Positions 8,401 through 15,543 of a stretch of 64,000 bases of DNA are shown in pieces (positions within the stretch are counted from its first letter, which is position 1; each line of letters begins with the position of its first letter). This stretch comes from Aquificaceae bacterium. GTDB lineage: Bacteria > Aquificota > Aquificia > Aquificales > Aquificaceae. The translations under genes and the position numbers were made by a program. The stretch is taken from contig JALWVU010000004.1 of NCBI GenBank assembly GCA_027079305.1, forward strand, positions 1 through 64,000, read 5' to 3'. Under the pieces are notes generated by a model. The model ran no database searches and was not told the origin of the DNA. It saw only the letters and a list, made by a program, of their open reading frames with translations.

Positions 8401-9666
8401 AATGAAGCTGTCCGTGCTCTGGTCGTAGTAAAAGTGAACTATCCTTCCGGTGGGAGTATACCAGTCCACACCCCCTGAGGGAGTTCTTCTCAATCTCGTT
8501 CCGTAATACCAGCTCCACCCTTTACCGAATACGGATACGTGAGGGGAATCCGCGTTGTAGGTTCTTTTCAGGAGGAACTCTACCCCGTAATGTCTGTATC
8601 TGAAATCCACATCGGATATGACGAGGTTGAGAGTGGCTGTGTTGGCAAGAATAGCTGGCAGACCCATGGAAGCCCCACAGGACGTGGTCTCAAAGTCCGT
8701 ATTGGGATTATCCTCCGGACCTCCCAGCTCACCGGGAGGACAGCACCAGCAGTAGGCACCGAACAGTTTTTCCGCAACCTCGGGATTTACCTCCGCAAAC
8801 TTCCCCTTCTCAAAGACGAGGGCGTATCCTGTGTATTTCTCTTCAAAGACTCTGATGTTTTCAACCAGCACTCTCCTTCCCTTTGCGGGATCCATATAGG
8901 CTACGTCCGCGCCCTTTCTACCGAGCAAAACCACAAAGTGTTTACTCTTTAGAAGAACTATCTTTGGCTTTGAAGTTTTCACAAGATCTTTCAGCCCAGC
9001 TTTTACCACCCGGACTTCTACACCCTTCTTCTCAAGAAAAGCTTTGAGCTGAGCGAGACTAACGCCCTTATTGCTTACCGCAAGCCTGACTACCTCCTCC
9101 CATCTGACGGGAAGGTTGAGCCTGTCCACGACCGCAAGGAGAGACCCTCTCCCGCAGGCGAAGGCTACAGGTCCGAAACTGCTCTGATACTCCTTAACCT
9201 TCCTTATGTATCTCAACCAGTAATTGCAGAACTTTATCTGCCTTTCATCGTTCGTGTTCTCAAGGACTTCCCTCAGAAGTCTCTCCGCCTCGTCAAGCCT
9301 GCCGAGGTAGAAGAAAACCGAAGCCATATGAGTCTTGGCATCGTTTGCTATTCTCACTTCCGGTGATAATTCCACAGCCTTTCTGTAATGGAAGAGGGCG
9401 CTGTCGAAGTCTCCTTCGTACTTGTAAAGAAGCCCCAGCCTGAGGTGGGCGAAGGCTACCTCCTGAGGGGAGTAATTATCAGGGGCTGACAGGATCTCTT
9501 CTATTGTAGCTCTCGCTTCTGTGAACCTGCCCTTTTCAAAGAGAGTGTCTATCTCTCTTATAAGCGGATCAGGATGGTTGAGGTAGGCTCCCGAGAATTC
9601 CGTAGGAAAGGCGAGGCTTAATACCAGAAACAGGGCTGTGAATAGAAAGGAGAGAACCATTTTCAT
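5401..9666 (-). CDS. Full-length RHS/YD-repeat polymorphic toxin with TPR and C39-like domains
   Basis: 1,421 residues. Order: signal peptide (1-20), TPR-like helices (about 35-155), a C39-peptidase-like domain (about 160-285; Cys171-Gly, His243 in KHFVVL, Asp259 in DPAKG, then YTGYALV), an RHS N-terminal domain (about 320-400; LLKRTYN, FGKGWSW), YD repeats to about 1,220, the core end (YWPDGN at about 1,227, ARYYSPELRRFIQRDP) and an 8-cysteine tip from about 1,304. RHS proteins form a shell around a toxic C-terminus that is released by cleavage; the usual DPxGL site reads DWWGL here. I do not see the C39 oxyanion-hole glutamine at its usual place before Cys171, so protease activity is uncertain. 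The tip is AT-rich while the body is GC-rich, so the gene is a chimera. GGGAGGG precedes the ATG. Confidence 0.9.
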   Translation of the reverse strand: MKMVLSFLFTALFLVLSLAFPTEFSGAYLNHPDPLIREIDTLFEKGRFTEARATIEEILSAPDNYSPQEVAFAHLRLGLLYKYEGDFDSALFHYRKAVELSPEVRIANDAKTHMASVFFYLGRLDEAERLLREVLENTNDERQIKFCNYWLRYIRKVKEYQSSFGPVAFACGRGSLLAVVDRLNLPVRWEEVVRLAVSNKGVSLAQLKAFLEKKGVEVRVVKAGLKDLVKTSKPKIVLLKSKHFVVLLGRKGADVAYMDPAKGRRVLVENIRVFEEKYTGYALVFEKGKFAEVNPEVAEKLFGAYCWCCPPGELGGPEDNPNTDFETTSCGASMGLPAILANTATLNLVISDVDFRYRHYGVEFLLKRTYNADSPHVSVFGKGWSWYYGTRLRRTPSGGVDWYTPTGRIVHFYYDQSTDSFIPEYGASDKLWMEGNRYVLYRKYDRLFWVYDDIGRLVEIRDRNGNSIRFEYRDDSIPFKPVRIVDSAGREILLEYNDQGYVSSVRTFNGVVITYEYDSDGHLIRNVDAYGTVVEYVYDNNGYLVELRLPNGTYRFNYYTTWEGYALTAIHLPNGQVKRYRTWQSHYNTRVDYPDGTWISYWNVYPGWTEEVFNAKGRIVLYGYNAEGLRNLIVDSQGNRVELSYDSRGNITRISYADGTYEEFTYNDYDLPTRYRDRNGNEYLFLYDDKGNLISITYPDGLETRISYNEKGLPAEVITRGGRKLRIRYDDYGYTREVILPSGRRWRFSYDAVGNLKRVQDPEGNSYEYEYDNLRRVVSIRDSEGNVYSFEYNHRNLVRYVDPAGKETLYSYDPLDLLTEVCKEGNCYSYVRNEIGRVVALIDYNRNRWDMLRDVAGYPAGVRDPLGNALVKEYDNNFRLMSITLPDGRRITYEYDSSGRPIRVNYPDGSYEEFTYDGNGNILVAKNQNTTLRIEYDSLNRPTRLIDEVLNLEVSYSYTPEGLISEIVYPGDFTVRFRYNKDSNVKGIKFRGGRIRFSYDRRGLPERIRLGRTRVEYKYDGRGLVKKIEIEGKHHEEIKIKYVRDSLGRVVVQEQEGLFGSESVLKPFVFRNAVYDSASQLISMETERGQESLQYNALGDLILWEGNWGRREYEYGDDLRLKTVRVGSREVRFSYTALGFRWRKEFEDRVHEYLYGVDGNLLYERIIEGGNLKEERYYVYLPGRLDRPLAMVVKRGNRLRAYYYIHNHQGSVIALVDRRGRIVNRYDYWPDGNMRGIEESVEQPFLYTGAYYDRETGLYYLRARYYSPELRRFIQRDPILFEGGTNLYSYTGCDFVNYGDWWGLFGTESCEYYDILCKYTGDIYSCFIAGPACKEIKKVPLPKEWAECVRACLQERREQSRCMSYVPLIDIPYRLFIDHPLCFSLCFINPENPFDPFSGEQLPDYDVIPNIEIKPNVPLIN
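5764..5985 (-). repeat. RHS core-end homology block, copy in the full-length gene
   Basis: This is the partner of 671-892: 222 bp, ungapped, about 90% identical by hand count. Both copies end at the same codon (TAC of YWPDGN). A recombination here would replace the tip and immunity genes of the long RHS gene with those of the orphan module. Confidence 0.8.
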
Positions 9667-9679
9667 ACTTTTCCCTCCC

Positions 9680-9892
9680 TCAGTTTATTTGAACTTCGAG
9701 TATGTTTCCGTTATTGTCGTAGATATATCTTATGTTCACCGTCTCCGTGGGGCTTTCATACCTTTCCCGCTCAAGCCTATCTTGGTTGTCGTATGAGTAG
9801 TTATCTTTGTAAGAGTCTTCCGAATCTCCGCAGGAGGAAAGTATCAGGGCGAGCAGGACCACAAACTTCAGAGCGAACGCCTTGGTGACCAT
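9680..9892 (-). CDS. Small lipoprotein with a single YD-repeat pair
   Basis: 70 residues. The N-terminus is a lipoprotein signal (hydrophobic stretch to LILSSC, lipobox cysteine at about 21). The rest contains NYSYDNQDRLERE and RYIYDNNGNILEV, two YD-type motifs as in the RHS repeats. It is the first gene after the RHS promoter and ends 13 bases before the RHS start, so the two form one transcript. It may anchor or nucleate the RHS shell at the membrane, or be a leftover from a larger YD protein. Neither is proven. An AGGAGGGG ribosome site precedes the ATG. Confidence 0.7.
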   Translation of the reverse strand: MVTKAFALKFVVLLALILSSCGDSEDSYKDNYSYDNQDRLERERYESPTETVNIRYIYDNNGNILEVQIN

Positions 9893-9929
9893 TCACTTAC
9901 CCCTCCTACCCTTATGATCTTTTGCCCTT

Positions 9930-9958
9930 ATTATACAGAACGAGGTAAAAAATTTCAA
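9930..9958 (-). promoter_or_regulatory. Sigma70-type promoter of the RHS locus
   Basis: On the minus strand TTGAAA (9,958-9,953), a 17-base spacer and TATAAT (9,935-9,930) form a near-consensus promoter. It lies about 40 bases before the lipoprotein start and is the only strong promoter I see for the array. Confidence 0.7.
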
Positions 9959-9965
9959 GCTATAC

Positions 9966-10448
9966 TCACTTCTTCAAACTCTCCTGAAGTGTGTCCCTGA
10001 AGACGCTCTTTCTCTCCTCGCTGTATATCTCAGTTATCCTTACACCGAACTTCTCTCCGACGACCACAAGCTCCCCTTTGGCTATCAGCTTGCCGTTCAC
10101 CTTTATGTCCACCGGTTCGGTGGTCTCCCTGTCCAGTTCTAAAACCGAGCCGGGACCGAGGTTTATGAGCTCCTTTATCTGTATAACGGTCTCTCCCACC
10201 ACTACCTCCACCTTGAGAGGTATGTCCATGAGCCTGTCGAGGATCTTGGTAATGTCCCTGTCGCCGAGCTTTTTGGGTTCACTGACCTGGGGTTGCTCTT
10301 CTTTGGCTTCCTCTGGCTTCTCCTCCTCTTTCGTTTCCTCCGCCGTTTCTCCTGTCTGGGACTGCTGGAGGAGTGCCTCCTCCCACTGCTTTGCCAGCTC
10401 TTCCTGGGAGAGCTCCTGCTGTTCCTCTTCCTTCTTATCCTCTTCCAT
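9966..10448 (-). CDS. fliN: Flagellar motor switch protein FliN
   Basis: 160 residues. The C-terminal ~85 residues are the SpoA/FliN fold (DRLMDIPLKVEVVVGE, LGPGSVLELD, GKLIAKGELVVVGEKFGVRI), which forms the C-ring that binds CheY-P and the export ATPase regulator. The N-terminal half is an acidic Glu/Gln-rich extension, longer than in E. coli FliN. The gene follows ispG by about 20 bases in a run with mogA and the GYD gene, so no flagellar neighbour is nearby. A stray flagellar gene in a housekeeping operon fits the scattered gene order of Aquificae. Confidence 0.93.
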   Translation of the reverse strand: MEEDKKEEEQQELSQEELAKQWEEALLQQSQTGETAEETKEEEKPEEAKEEQPQVSEPKKLGDRDITKILDRLMDIPLKVEVVVGETVIQIKELINLGPGSVLELDRETTEPVDIKVNGKLIAKGELVVVGEKFGVRITEIYSEERKSVFRDTLQESLKK

Positions 10449-10467
10449 CCTTTCCCCTCTACTTAGT

Positions 10468-11523
10468 TTAATTCATGTTCTCTATCTCTCTGAGAAGCTC
10501 CTCTGCCATACTGCTCTCGTCCACCTTCTTTATGGGCTTCCCGTCCTTGAAGAGCCAGGCAAAGCCCCTCCCGCAGGCGAGACCTATGTCCGCTTCCCTG
10601 GCCTCCCCTATCGCGTTCACCACGCATCCCATTATGGCCACCTTAAGTGGTTTGTCCACACCGCTGAGCTTCTCCTCCACTTCCCTGACTACCTTCGGAA
10701 GGTCCACCTCTATCCTTCCGCAGGTGGGGCATGCCACTATCTCAACACCCCTTCTCCTCAGGCCGAGGGACTTGAGTATCTCGTAGGCGGTCTCCACCTC
10801 CACCACTGGATCGTCTGTGAGGGAAACCCTCACCGTGTCTCCTATACCCATGTAGAGGAGTATCCCGATGCCGACGGAGGACTTAATTATCCCCTTCCTT
10901 CCCATGCCCGCTTCCGTTATCCCTATGTGGAGGGGGACGTCCGTCCTCTCCGCAAAGATGAGGTTCGCCCTGACGTTCTCGAGAACATCCGAGCCCTTTA
11001 TGGAAACCTTGTAGTTGAAGAGACCCCACTTTTCAAATCTTTCGGACCACCTGAGGGCGCTCTCCGCGAGGGCCTCCGCTGAGGGGTATCCGTATTTCTC
11101 AAGGAGATCCTTCTCCAGAGACCCCGAGTTCACACCCAGCCTGACCGCCACCCCTCTCCTTTTGGCCTCCTCCACTATCTCCCTGACTATCTCCTCTTTA
11201 CCTATATTTCCGGGATTTATCCTTATGCCGTGGACCCCTCTCTCCATGGAGAGGAAGGCGTAAGAGGGGGCGAAGTGTATGTCCGCTATAACAGGAATGG
11301 GGCTCTTCCTGACTATCTCCTCGAGGGCTTCCACGTCCTCCTTATGGGGAACCGCCACCCTGATCAGCTCACAGCCGGCCCTGTAGAGCCTTTCTATCTG
11401 ATCTAAGGTGGCCTCCACATCACGGGTCTTGGTGGATGTCATGGACTGGACTACGACGGGGGCTCCCCCGCCTATCTTCACGCTTCCCACACTTATCTGC
11501 CGTGTCTTCCTTCTCTCGATCAT
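10468..11523 (-). CDS. ispG: 4-hydroxy-3-methylbut-2-enyl diphosphate synthase IspG
   Basis: 351 residues, the bacterial length. It converts methylerythritol cyclodiphosphate to HMBPP in the MEP isoprenoid pathway using a 4Fe-4S cluster. N-terminal TIM-barrel motifs are clear (VQSMTSTKT, IRVAVPH, DIHF, RINPGNIG). Cluster ligands are visible as Cys265 and Cys268 (ACPTCGR), Cys300 (MGCVVN) and Glu307 (GEARE). Electrons probably come from ferredoxin in this organism (inference). No good ribosome site precedes the ATG. Confidence 0.96.
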   Translation of the reverse strand: MIERRKTRQISVGSVKIGGGAPVVVQSMTSTKTRDVEATLDQIERLYRAGCELIRVAVPHKEDVEALEEIVRKSPIPVIADIHFAPSYAFLSMERGVHGIRINPGNIGKEEIVREIVEEAKRRGVAVRLGVNSGSLEKDLLEKYGYPSAEALAESALRWSERFEKWGLFNYKVSIKGSDVLENVRANLIFAERTDVPLHIGITEAGMGRKGIIKSSVGIGILLYMGIGDTVRVSLTDDPVVEVETAYEILKSLGLRRRGVEIVACPTCGRIEVDLPKVVREVEEKLSGVDKPLKVAIMGCVVNAIGEAREADIGLACGRGFAWLFKDGKPIKKVDESSMAEELLREIENMN

Positions 11524-11547
11524 AGAGGATAAGATAGACCTAAAAGT

Positions 11548-11847
11548 TTACTTGGAAAGCTCCTCCAGATCCTTTATCAGGGTGTCTATGTCTATAGCGG
11601 GCATGGTGAGGGTCCTTATGGTTCCCCTCGAGTTGAGCTCAATGGCCATCTTTACCACCGTATCGTTGTCGGGAGCTTCGATGATGTTAACGAAGTCGTA
11701 GGGACCCATGACCGCATACTGGGCCAGTATCTTTACCCCGAACTTCTCCATAACCTCCTGATCCACCTCTTTGATCCTCTGTGGGTTGTGCTTTAAGGTT
11801 TTAGCACCCTCGTCCGTCAGAGTTGTGAGCATGACAAATACCGGCAT
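11548..11847 (-). CDS. GYD-domain protein
   Basis: 99 residues from the ATG at 11,847, chosen over a GTG at 11,856 because AAGGAGG lies eight bases before this ATG and would overlap the GTG. It matches the small GYD family: VMLTTLTDEG at the start, GVKILAQYAVMGPYDFVNIIEAPD in the middle and RTLTMPAI near the end. The GYD signature itself reads GPYD. These ferredoxin-like-fold proteins are of unknown function. It sits between mogA and ispG on the same strand with short gaps. Confidence 0.8.
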   Translation of the reverse strand: MPVFVMLTTLTDEGAKTLKHNPQRIKEVDQEVMEKFGVKILAQYAVMGPYDFVNIIEAPDNDTVVKMAIELNSRGTIRTLTMPAIDIDTLIKDLEELSK

Positions 11848-11875
11848 GGCCTCCACCTCCTTAGTAAACAGTTTA

Positions 11876-12403
11876 TCACTTGGAGGGTCTGAAGGCCTTT
11901 ACTTTTTCTTCATAGGTGTCTATGAAGGCCCCGCCTATTAGGTCTATGCAGTAGGGTATGGCGGGAAAGACCGCGTCCAGGCAGAGCCTTATGGACTGGG
12001 GCTTTCCGGGGAGGTTAACTATAAGGCAGTGCTTCCTTATACCCGCGGTCTGCCTCGAGAGTATGGCGGTCGGAACCTGCTCTAAGGATACCTTCCTCAT
12101 CAGCTCCCCGAAACCCGGGAGCATCTTCTCGCAGACCGCCTCGGTCGCTTCAGGTGTGACGTCCCTCGGAGCCGGTCCCGTCCCTCCCGTGGTAAGGATC
12201 AGACTACAGCCCACCTCGTCCACGAGCTCTATGAATGTCTTCTCTATGAGATCCCTCTCGTCGGGGATCACCCTGTATTCGACCTTGTAAGGGGTCTTTA
12301 TGACCTCCTTCAGATACTCGATGATGGCCTTTCCGCTTATGTCCTCGTATTCTCCCCTGCTGGCCCTGTCGGATACGGTGACTACACCTATTATGGCTTC
12401 CAT
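11876..12403 (-). CDS. mogA: Molybdopterin adenylyltransferase MogA
   Basis: 175 residues. It adenylates molybdopterin before molybdate insertion. Motifs are GVVTVSDRASRGEYEDISG at the N-terminus, the MPT-binding TTGGTGPAPRDVTPEAT, and NLPGKPQSIRLCLDAVFPAIPYC near the C-terminus. The last favours MogA over MoaB. It leads a run with the GYD gene, ispG and fliN. No other molybdenum cofactor gene is in the window. Confidence 0.88.
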   Translation of the reverse strand: MEAIIGVVTVSDRASRGEYEDISGKAIIEYLKEVIKTPYKVEYRVIPDERDLIEKTFIELVDEVGCSLILTTGGTGPAPRDVTPEATEAVCEKMLPGFGELMRKVSLEQVPTAILSRQTAGIRKHCLIVNLPGKPQSIRLCLDAVFPAIPYCIDLIGGAFIDTYEEKVKAFRPSK

Positions 12404-12417
12404 AAGAGATATTTTAA

Positions 12418-12430
12418 GGCCCGGCGGGCC
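12418..12430 (-). terminator. Possible short terminator hairpin
   Basis: GGCCC-GGC-GGGCC forms a 5-bp GC stem. On the minus strand it is followed by TTAAAATA. It lies between the cytochrome P460-like gene and mogA. The stem is short and the T-tract broken, so the call is weak. Confidence 0.3.
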
Positions 12431-12443
12431 CGGAGGCTATGAG

Positions 12444-12959
12444 CTACTTCCTCTTAACGTAGTCCGTGAAGACGAAGTCCTTCTTCTCCACCAGCTTGTG
12501 ACAGGTGAAGCACTGCATGTAGTCCTTGGCGCTCTTTCCAAAGACCTTGTATCTTCCCGTCTTCTGGTCCTTTACGAACCTGGCAAATCCCCAGCCTCCC
12601 GTGTCCTTGAACCTCTTGGAGTCCTTTATCATGAACTCTACCCTCTGTATGGCTTCAGGTTCCACCGAGGCCTCGAAGGCGGGGTTCTTCTTCAGGCTGT
12701 AGCCGATCTTGACCAGAATTGCTCCGTCGGGGAATTCCTTTCCGTTGAGGGGTATCCCGCTCCTGTAGGCCTTGACCGCTATGTCGTTGCCTATTATGTA
12801 GCGGAGCTCGTTCTTATCCGTCCTGTAGTGGGTGGCCACCACGTGCCAGTCCTCGTATCCCTTTATGAGACCGAACTTAAGGCCCGTTGGTGCCTCAAGA
12901 TCCCAGTCGCTCGCAAAGGCCACGGCTCCCGCTCCTAAGGTGATGAGAAGCTTTCTCAT
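12444..12959 (-). CDS. Cytochrome P460-family c-type cytochrome
   Basis: 171 residues from the ATG at 12,959, which has GGAGG at a normal distance; the upstream GTG would overlap that site. It has a signal peptide (RKLLITLGAGAVAFA), a P460-like beta domain (YRTDKNELRYIIGND, FPDGAILVKI, GWGFARF) and one heme site near the C-terminus (CFTCHK) followed by KDFVFTDY. P460 proteins oxidise hydroxylamine or related nitrogen compounds in the periplasm; several homologues have no known substrate. It is divergent from the two-component genes and may be controlled by them (inference). Confidence 0.8.
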   Translation of the reverse strand: MRKLLITLGAGAVAFASDWDLEAPTGLKFGLIKGYEDWHVVATHYRTDKNELRYIIGNDIAVKAYRSGIPLNGKEFPDGAILVKIGYSLKKNPAFEASVEPEAIQRVEFMIKDSKRFKDTGGWGFARFVKDQKTGRYKVFGKSAKDYMQCFTCHKLVEKKDFVFTDYVKRK

Positions 12960-13010
12960 ACCGTTCACCTCCCTATCGGTTTGTCTACAATCTCTTTCCG
13001 GAATTTGAAA

Positions 13011-13044
13011 TTTTCTTGAACTTTTCTTGAAAGGATTTCAAAAT
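13011..13044 (+). promoter_or_regulatory. Direct repeats and promoter of the response-regulator operon
   Basis: TTTTCTTGAA occurs at 13,011-13,020 and 13,022-13,031, an 11-bp spaced direct repeat of the kind OmpR-type regulators bind. The same stretch holds TTGAAC (13,016-13,021), a 17-base spacer and CAAAAT (13,039-13,044). Transcription would start at about the ATG (13,053), which has no ribosome site, suggesting a leaderless mRNA. Confidence 0.45.
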
Positions 13045-13052
13045 TTCCCCCT

Positions 13053-13730
13053 ATGAAGGGAAAGATATTGATAGTTGAGGACGATCCCCTGATAGCGGAC
13101 ATGGTGAGAAGGTATCTGGAAAGGGAAGGTTTCAGGGTCTTCTGGGACGAAAGGGGAGAGGAAGCGGTAAAAACCTTAGATATCCACAAACCGGACGTGG
13201 TGATCCTCGATCTGATGCTTCCTGATGTGGACGGCTTCGATCTTTGCAGGATCTTCTCGGAGAAAGGGACTATGGTCCTCGTTCTGACCGCTAAGGATGC
13301 GGATGAGGACAAGATCCTGGGCCTTGAGCTGGGGGCGGACGACTACATGACGAAGCCCTTCAACATGAGAGAGCTGGTGGCGAGGGTAAAGGCCCTCCTT
13401 AGGAGGAGGGATAAGATAAGCTCATACAGAGACACGGTTTACGTGGGGCCCTTCGAGATAAGGCAGGATGAGAGGCGTATATACCTCAAGGGCACACCTC
13501 TCGATCTGACGCCGAAGGAGTATATGATCCTGAGGAAGCTCCTCCTCAGCAGAGGGAAGGTCGTATCCCGCGAAGAGATCATGGAGGAGGTATACGAGAG
13601 GGACCTCCCCGATTACGAACGCATAGTGGACACCTACATATACAGGATCAGAACCAAGCTCATGGAGGTGGACAAGACCTCCGCGGAGAGGATAAAGACC
13701 GTAAGGGGGTTCGGCTATCGGTTCGAGTAA
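13053..13730 (+). CDS. OmpR-family response regulator
   Basis: 225 residues. The receiver domain (1-115) has the acidic pocket ED (9-11), phospho-acceptor Asp53 in ILDLMLPDVDG, Thr79 and Lys101 (MTKPF). The C-terminal winged helix carries LTPKEYMILRKLLLSRGKVVSREEI and RIKTVRGFGYRF. A sensor kinase gene follows with overlap or near-overlap. The divergent P460-like gene and the downstream multiheme cytochromes are its likely targets. No ribosome site is visible before the ATG. Confidence 0.92.
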   Translation: MKGKILIVEDDPLIADMVRRYLEREGFRVFWDERGEEAVKTLDIHKPDVVILDLMLPDVDGFDLCRIFSEKGTMVLVLTAKDADEDKILGLELGADDYMTKPFNMRELVARVKALLRRRDKISSYRDTVYVGPFEIRQDERRIYLKGTPLDLTPKEYMILRKLLLSRGKVVSREEIMEEVYERDLPDYERIVDTYIYRIRTKLMEVDKTSAERIKTVRGFGYRFE

Positions 13731-13782
13731 GGTCTCCCTCTTCAGAGTTCTGCTCGTATCTCTCTTCATTACCTACCTTGTT

Positions 13783-14682
13783 GTGGCGAGCCTGATAGCC
13801 TTCTTCACGGTCAAGATAGTGGGTATCCCTATAGGGAAGAAGATGTTCACCAAGATAGTCCTATCCATACTCGCCTTCGTTCCCCTTTACCTCCTTCTGG
13901 CTTACCTACTCTCCAGGTTCCTGAGCAGGGACATAAGGAGACTCGAAGAGAGTGTGAGGAAGCTCCCCTACGGCGGTGAACCTGAAGATAGCTGGATAGA
14001 GGAGGTGGACAGCCTCTCCAGGGTCATAGGCAGGCAGGCGGAGAGAATAAGGGAGATAATAGAGGTCCAGAGATTAACCTTATACAGAATAGCCCACGAT
14101 CTCAGAACTCCGCTAACCAACGTAAGAAACGTGATCCTTGCAATTAAGGAGGGCGTTATACCCCCTCCCGAGAGGGAAATGTATCTGGACAAGGTGATAA
14201 AGGAGACCGACAGGATAAAGGATCTGCTCGAAGAAGCCCTGTCCATACTAAGGAAGGTGAGCAGAGAGACCAGAATAGAGAGGATAGAGCTGTGTTCCCA
14301 CCTCCGGGAAATCCTGTCCCTGTGGGAGGTTCGGCTGAGATCAGAAAGGGTGAAGCTGATCTTTGAGTGTGAGGATAAGGTCTACATAAAGGCATCACCT
14401 CTGGATCTGGAGGAGATAATAAACAACCTTCTGGAAAACTCTCTCAGGCACGCGCACCCTAAGGAGATACGATTCTATACGCATAAAGAGGGAGACAGGG
14501 TGCTCGTAGAGCTTTCGGACGCGGGCAGGGGGGCGGACACCGCCAAGTTAAAGGAAGCTTACAGAAAGGGAAGCCTCGGCCTCTACATAGTCAGGGAGCT
14601 TACCTGGAGGAACGGGGGTAGTGTGGAAATAGGCTCCTCCGAAAAGGGAACGAGGGTTGCCCTCAGCTTTCCGGCAGGGTAA
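13783..14682 (+). CDS. Sensor histidine kinase
   Basis: About 300 residues from the first standard start (GTG 13,783). Two membrane segments at the N-terminus flank a very short outside loop, then a linker, HisKA with His105 (YRIAHDLRTPLTN), an N box (INNLLENSLRHAHP), and G boxes (DAGRGAD, GSLGLYIV). The reading frame stays open upstream to 13,712 and would add SLFRVLLVSLFITYLVV, which completes the first membrane helix. No ATG, GTG or TTG exists there, so the true start may be a rare codon overlapping the regulator's stop. Partner of the preceding regulator. Confidence 0.88.
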   Translation: MASLIAFFTVKIVGIPIGKKMFTKIVLSILAFVPLYLLLAYLLSRFLSRDIRRLEESVRKLPYGGEPEDSWIEEVDSLSRVIGRQAERIREIIEVQRLTLYRIAHDLRTPLTNVRNVILAIKEGVIPPPEREMYLDKVIKETDRIKDLLEEALSILRKVSRETRIERIELCSHLREILSLWEVRLRSERVKLIFECEDKVYIKASPLDLEEIINNLLENSLRHAHPKEIRFYTHKEGDRVLVELSDAGRGADTAKLKEAYRKGSLGLYIVRELTWRNGGSVEIGSSEKGTRVALSFPAG

Positions 14683-14715
14683 ATTTTTAGAAGATCAGAG
14701 CGGGAGGGCAAAAAG

Positions 14716-15543
14716 ATGAAAGCAAAAGCATTAATCGCGGTCCTATCCCTAAGCGGGATTCTCTTCTCAGCGGACAAAGTTATCCTAAAAAAGCCTCCGG
14801 AGTCCCTCAAGAAGTTCTATCCACCCGCTTCCCAGAAGTTCGAATTCCTCTCCAACATGTACTCCATGAGCACCGCCTTTTACGGGATAAACCTGAACAT
14901 AAACGAGGGCAACTGGAAGGGAGCAAAGGAGTGGGCCCTGAAGCTCAAGAAGACCTACATCGAGACCTCCAAGATGGTCCCCGAGTGGAAGGATTACTTC
15001 AAACCGAAGCTGGCGGACAATCTCGTCAAGGCTGTGGAGTCCAAAAGTGTGGACAAGGTCATAGAGGCATCCAAGAAGCTGGGCCAGACCTGTGCTAAGT
15101 GTCATGCGGACAACCAGGTGGCGGTTAAGCTCGTATACCACTTCCCCAGCTTTGACAACATCAAGATAGAGGATCCGGTGGAGTTCATGGAGCTGGAGAC
15201 GGGCAAGTATATGAAGAAGCTCACCAACTCCCTCAAGGCCCTCAAGGTCTACCTGACGCAGGGCAACGTGGAGGCGGCTCAGGAGGCTGGGGCCAACTTC
15301 ATAGAGAGGGCCCGCCAGCTCAGGAGCATGTGCTCCAAGTGCCATACCAACAAGCTCTCCGAGGAGGTGATCGTGGGCAAGGAGTTCGAGGGGCACCTCA
15401 ACAAGCTGGAGGAGCTCCTCTCCGCCCAGAAGCCCAATAGGGAGGAGATATTCAAAACGCTCGGATCGATAGGTATGTCCTGTAGCAGGTGTCACAACGT
15501 TCACCTGATCCCCGCCCTCGTCCAGGAGGCCTTCAAGAAGTGA
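14716..15543 (+). CDS. Periplasmic triheme cytochrome c
   Basis: 275 residues with a signal peptide (ending ILFSA). Three CxxCH heme sites lie at 126-130 (CAKCH), 206-210 (CSKCH) and 256-260 (CSRCH), each at the end of a helical segment, so the protein looks like repeated cytochrome-c'-like helical units. The next gene, another multiheme cytochrome, starts on its last base, so the two are coupled. Probably part of a periplasmic electron-transfer chain; the substrate is unknown. Confidence 0.85.
   Translation: MKAKALIAVLSLSGILFSADKVILKKPPESLKKFYPPASQKFEFLSNMYSMSTAFYGINLNINEGNWKGAKEWALKLKKTYIETSKMVPEWKDYFKPKLADNLVKAVESKSVDKVIEASKKLGQTCAKCHADNQVAVKLVYHFPSFDNIKIEDPVEFMELETGKYMKKLTNSLKALKVYLTQGNVEAAQEAGANFIERARQLRSMCSKCHTNKLSEEVIVGKEFEGHLNKLEELLSAQKPNREEIFKTLGSIGMSCSRCHNVHLIPALVQEAFKK

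Noticed and set aside
9991-11082. Long plus-strand open frame opposite fliN and ispG
   Set aside because: It lies antisense to two well-recognised genes and its serine-rich translation is a shadow of their codon use.
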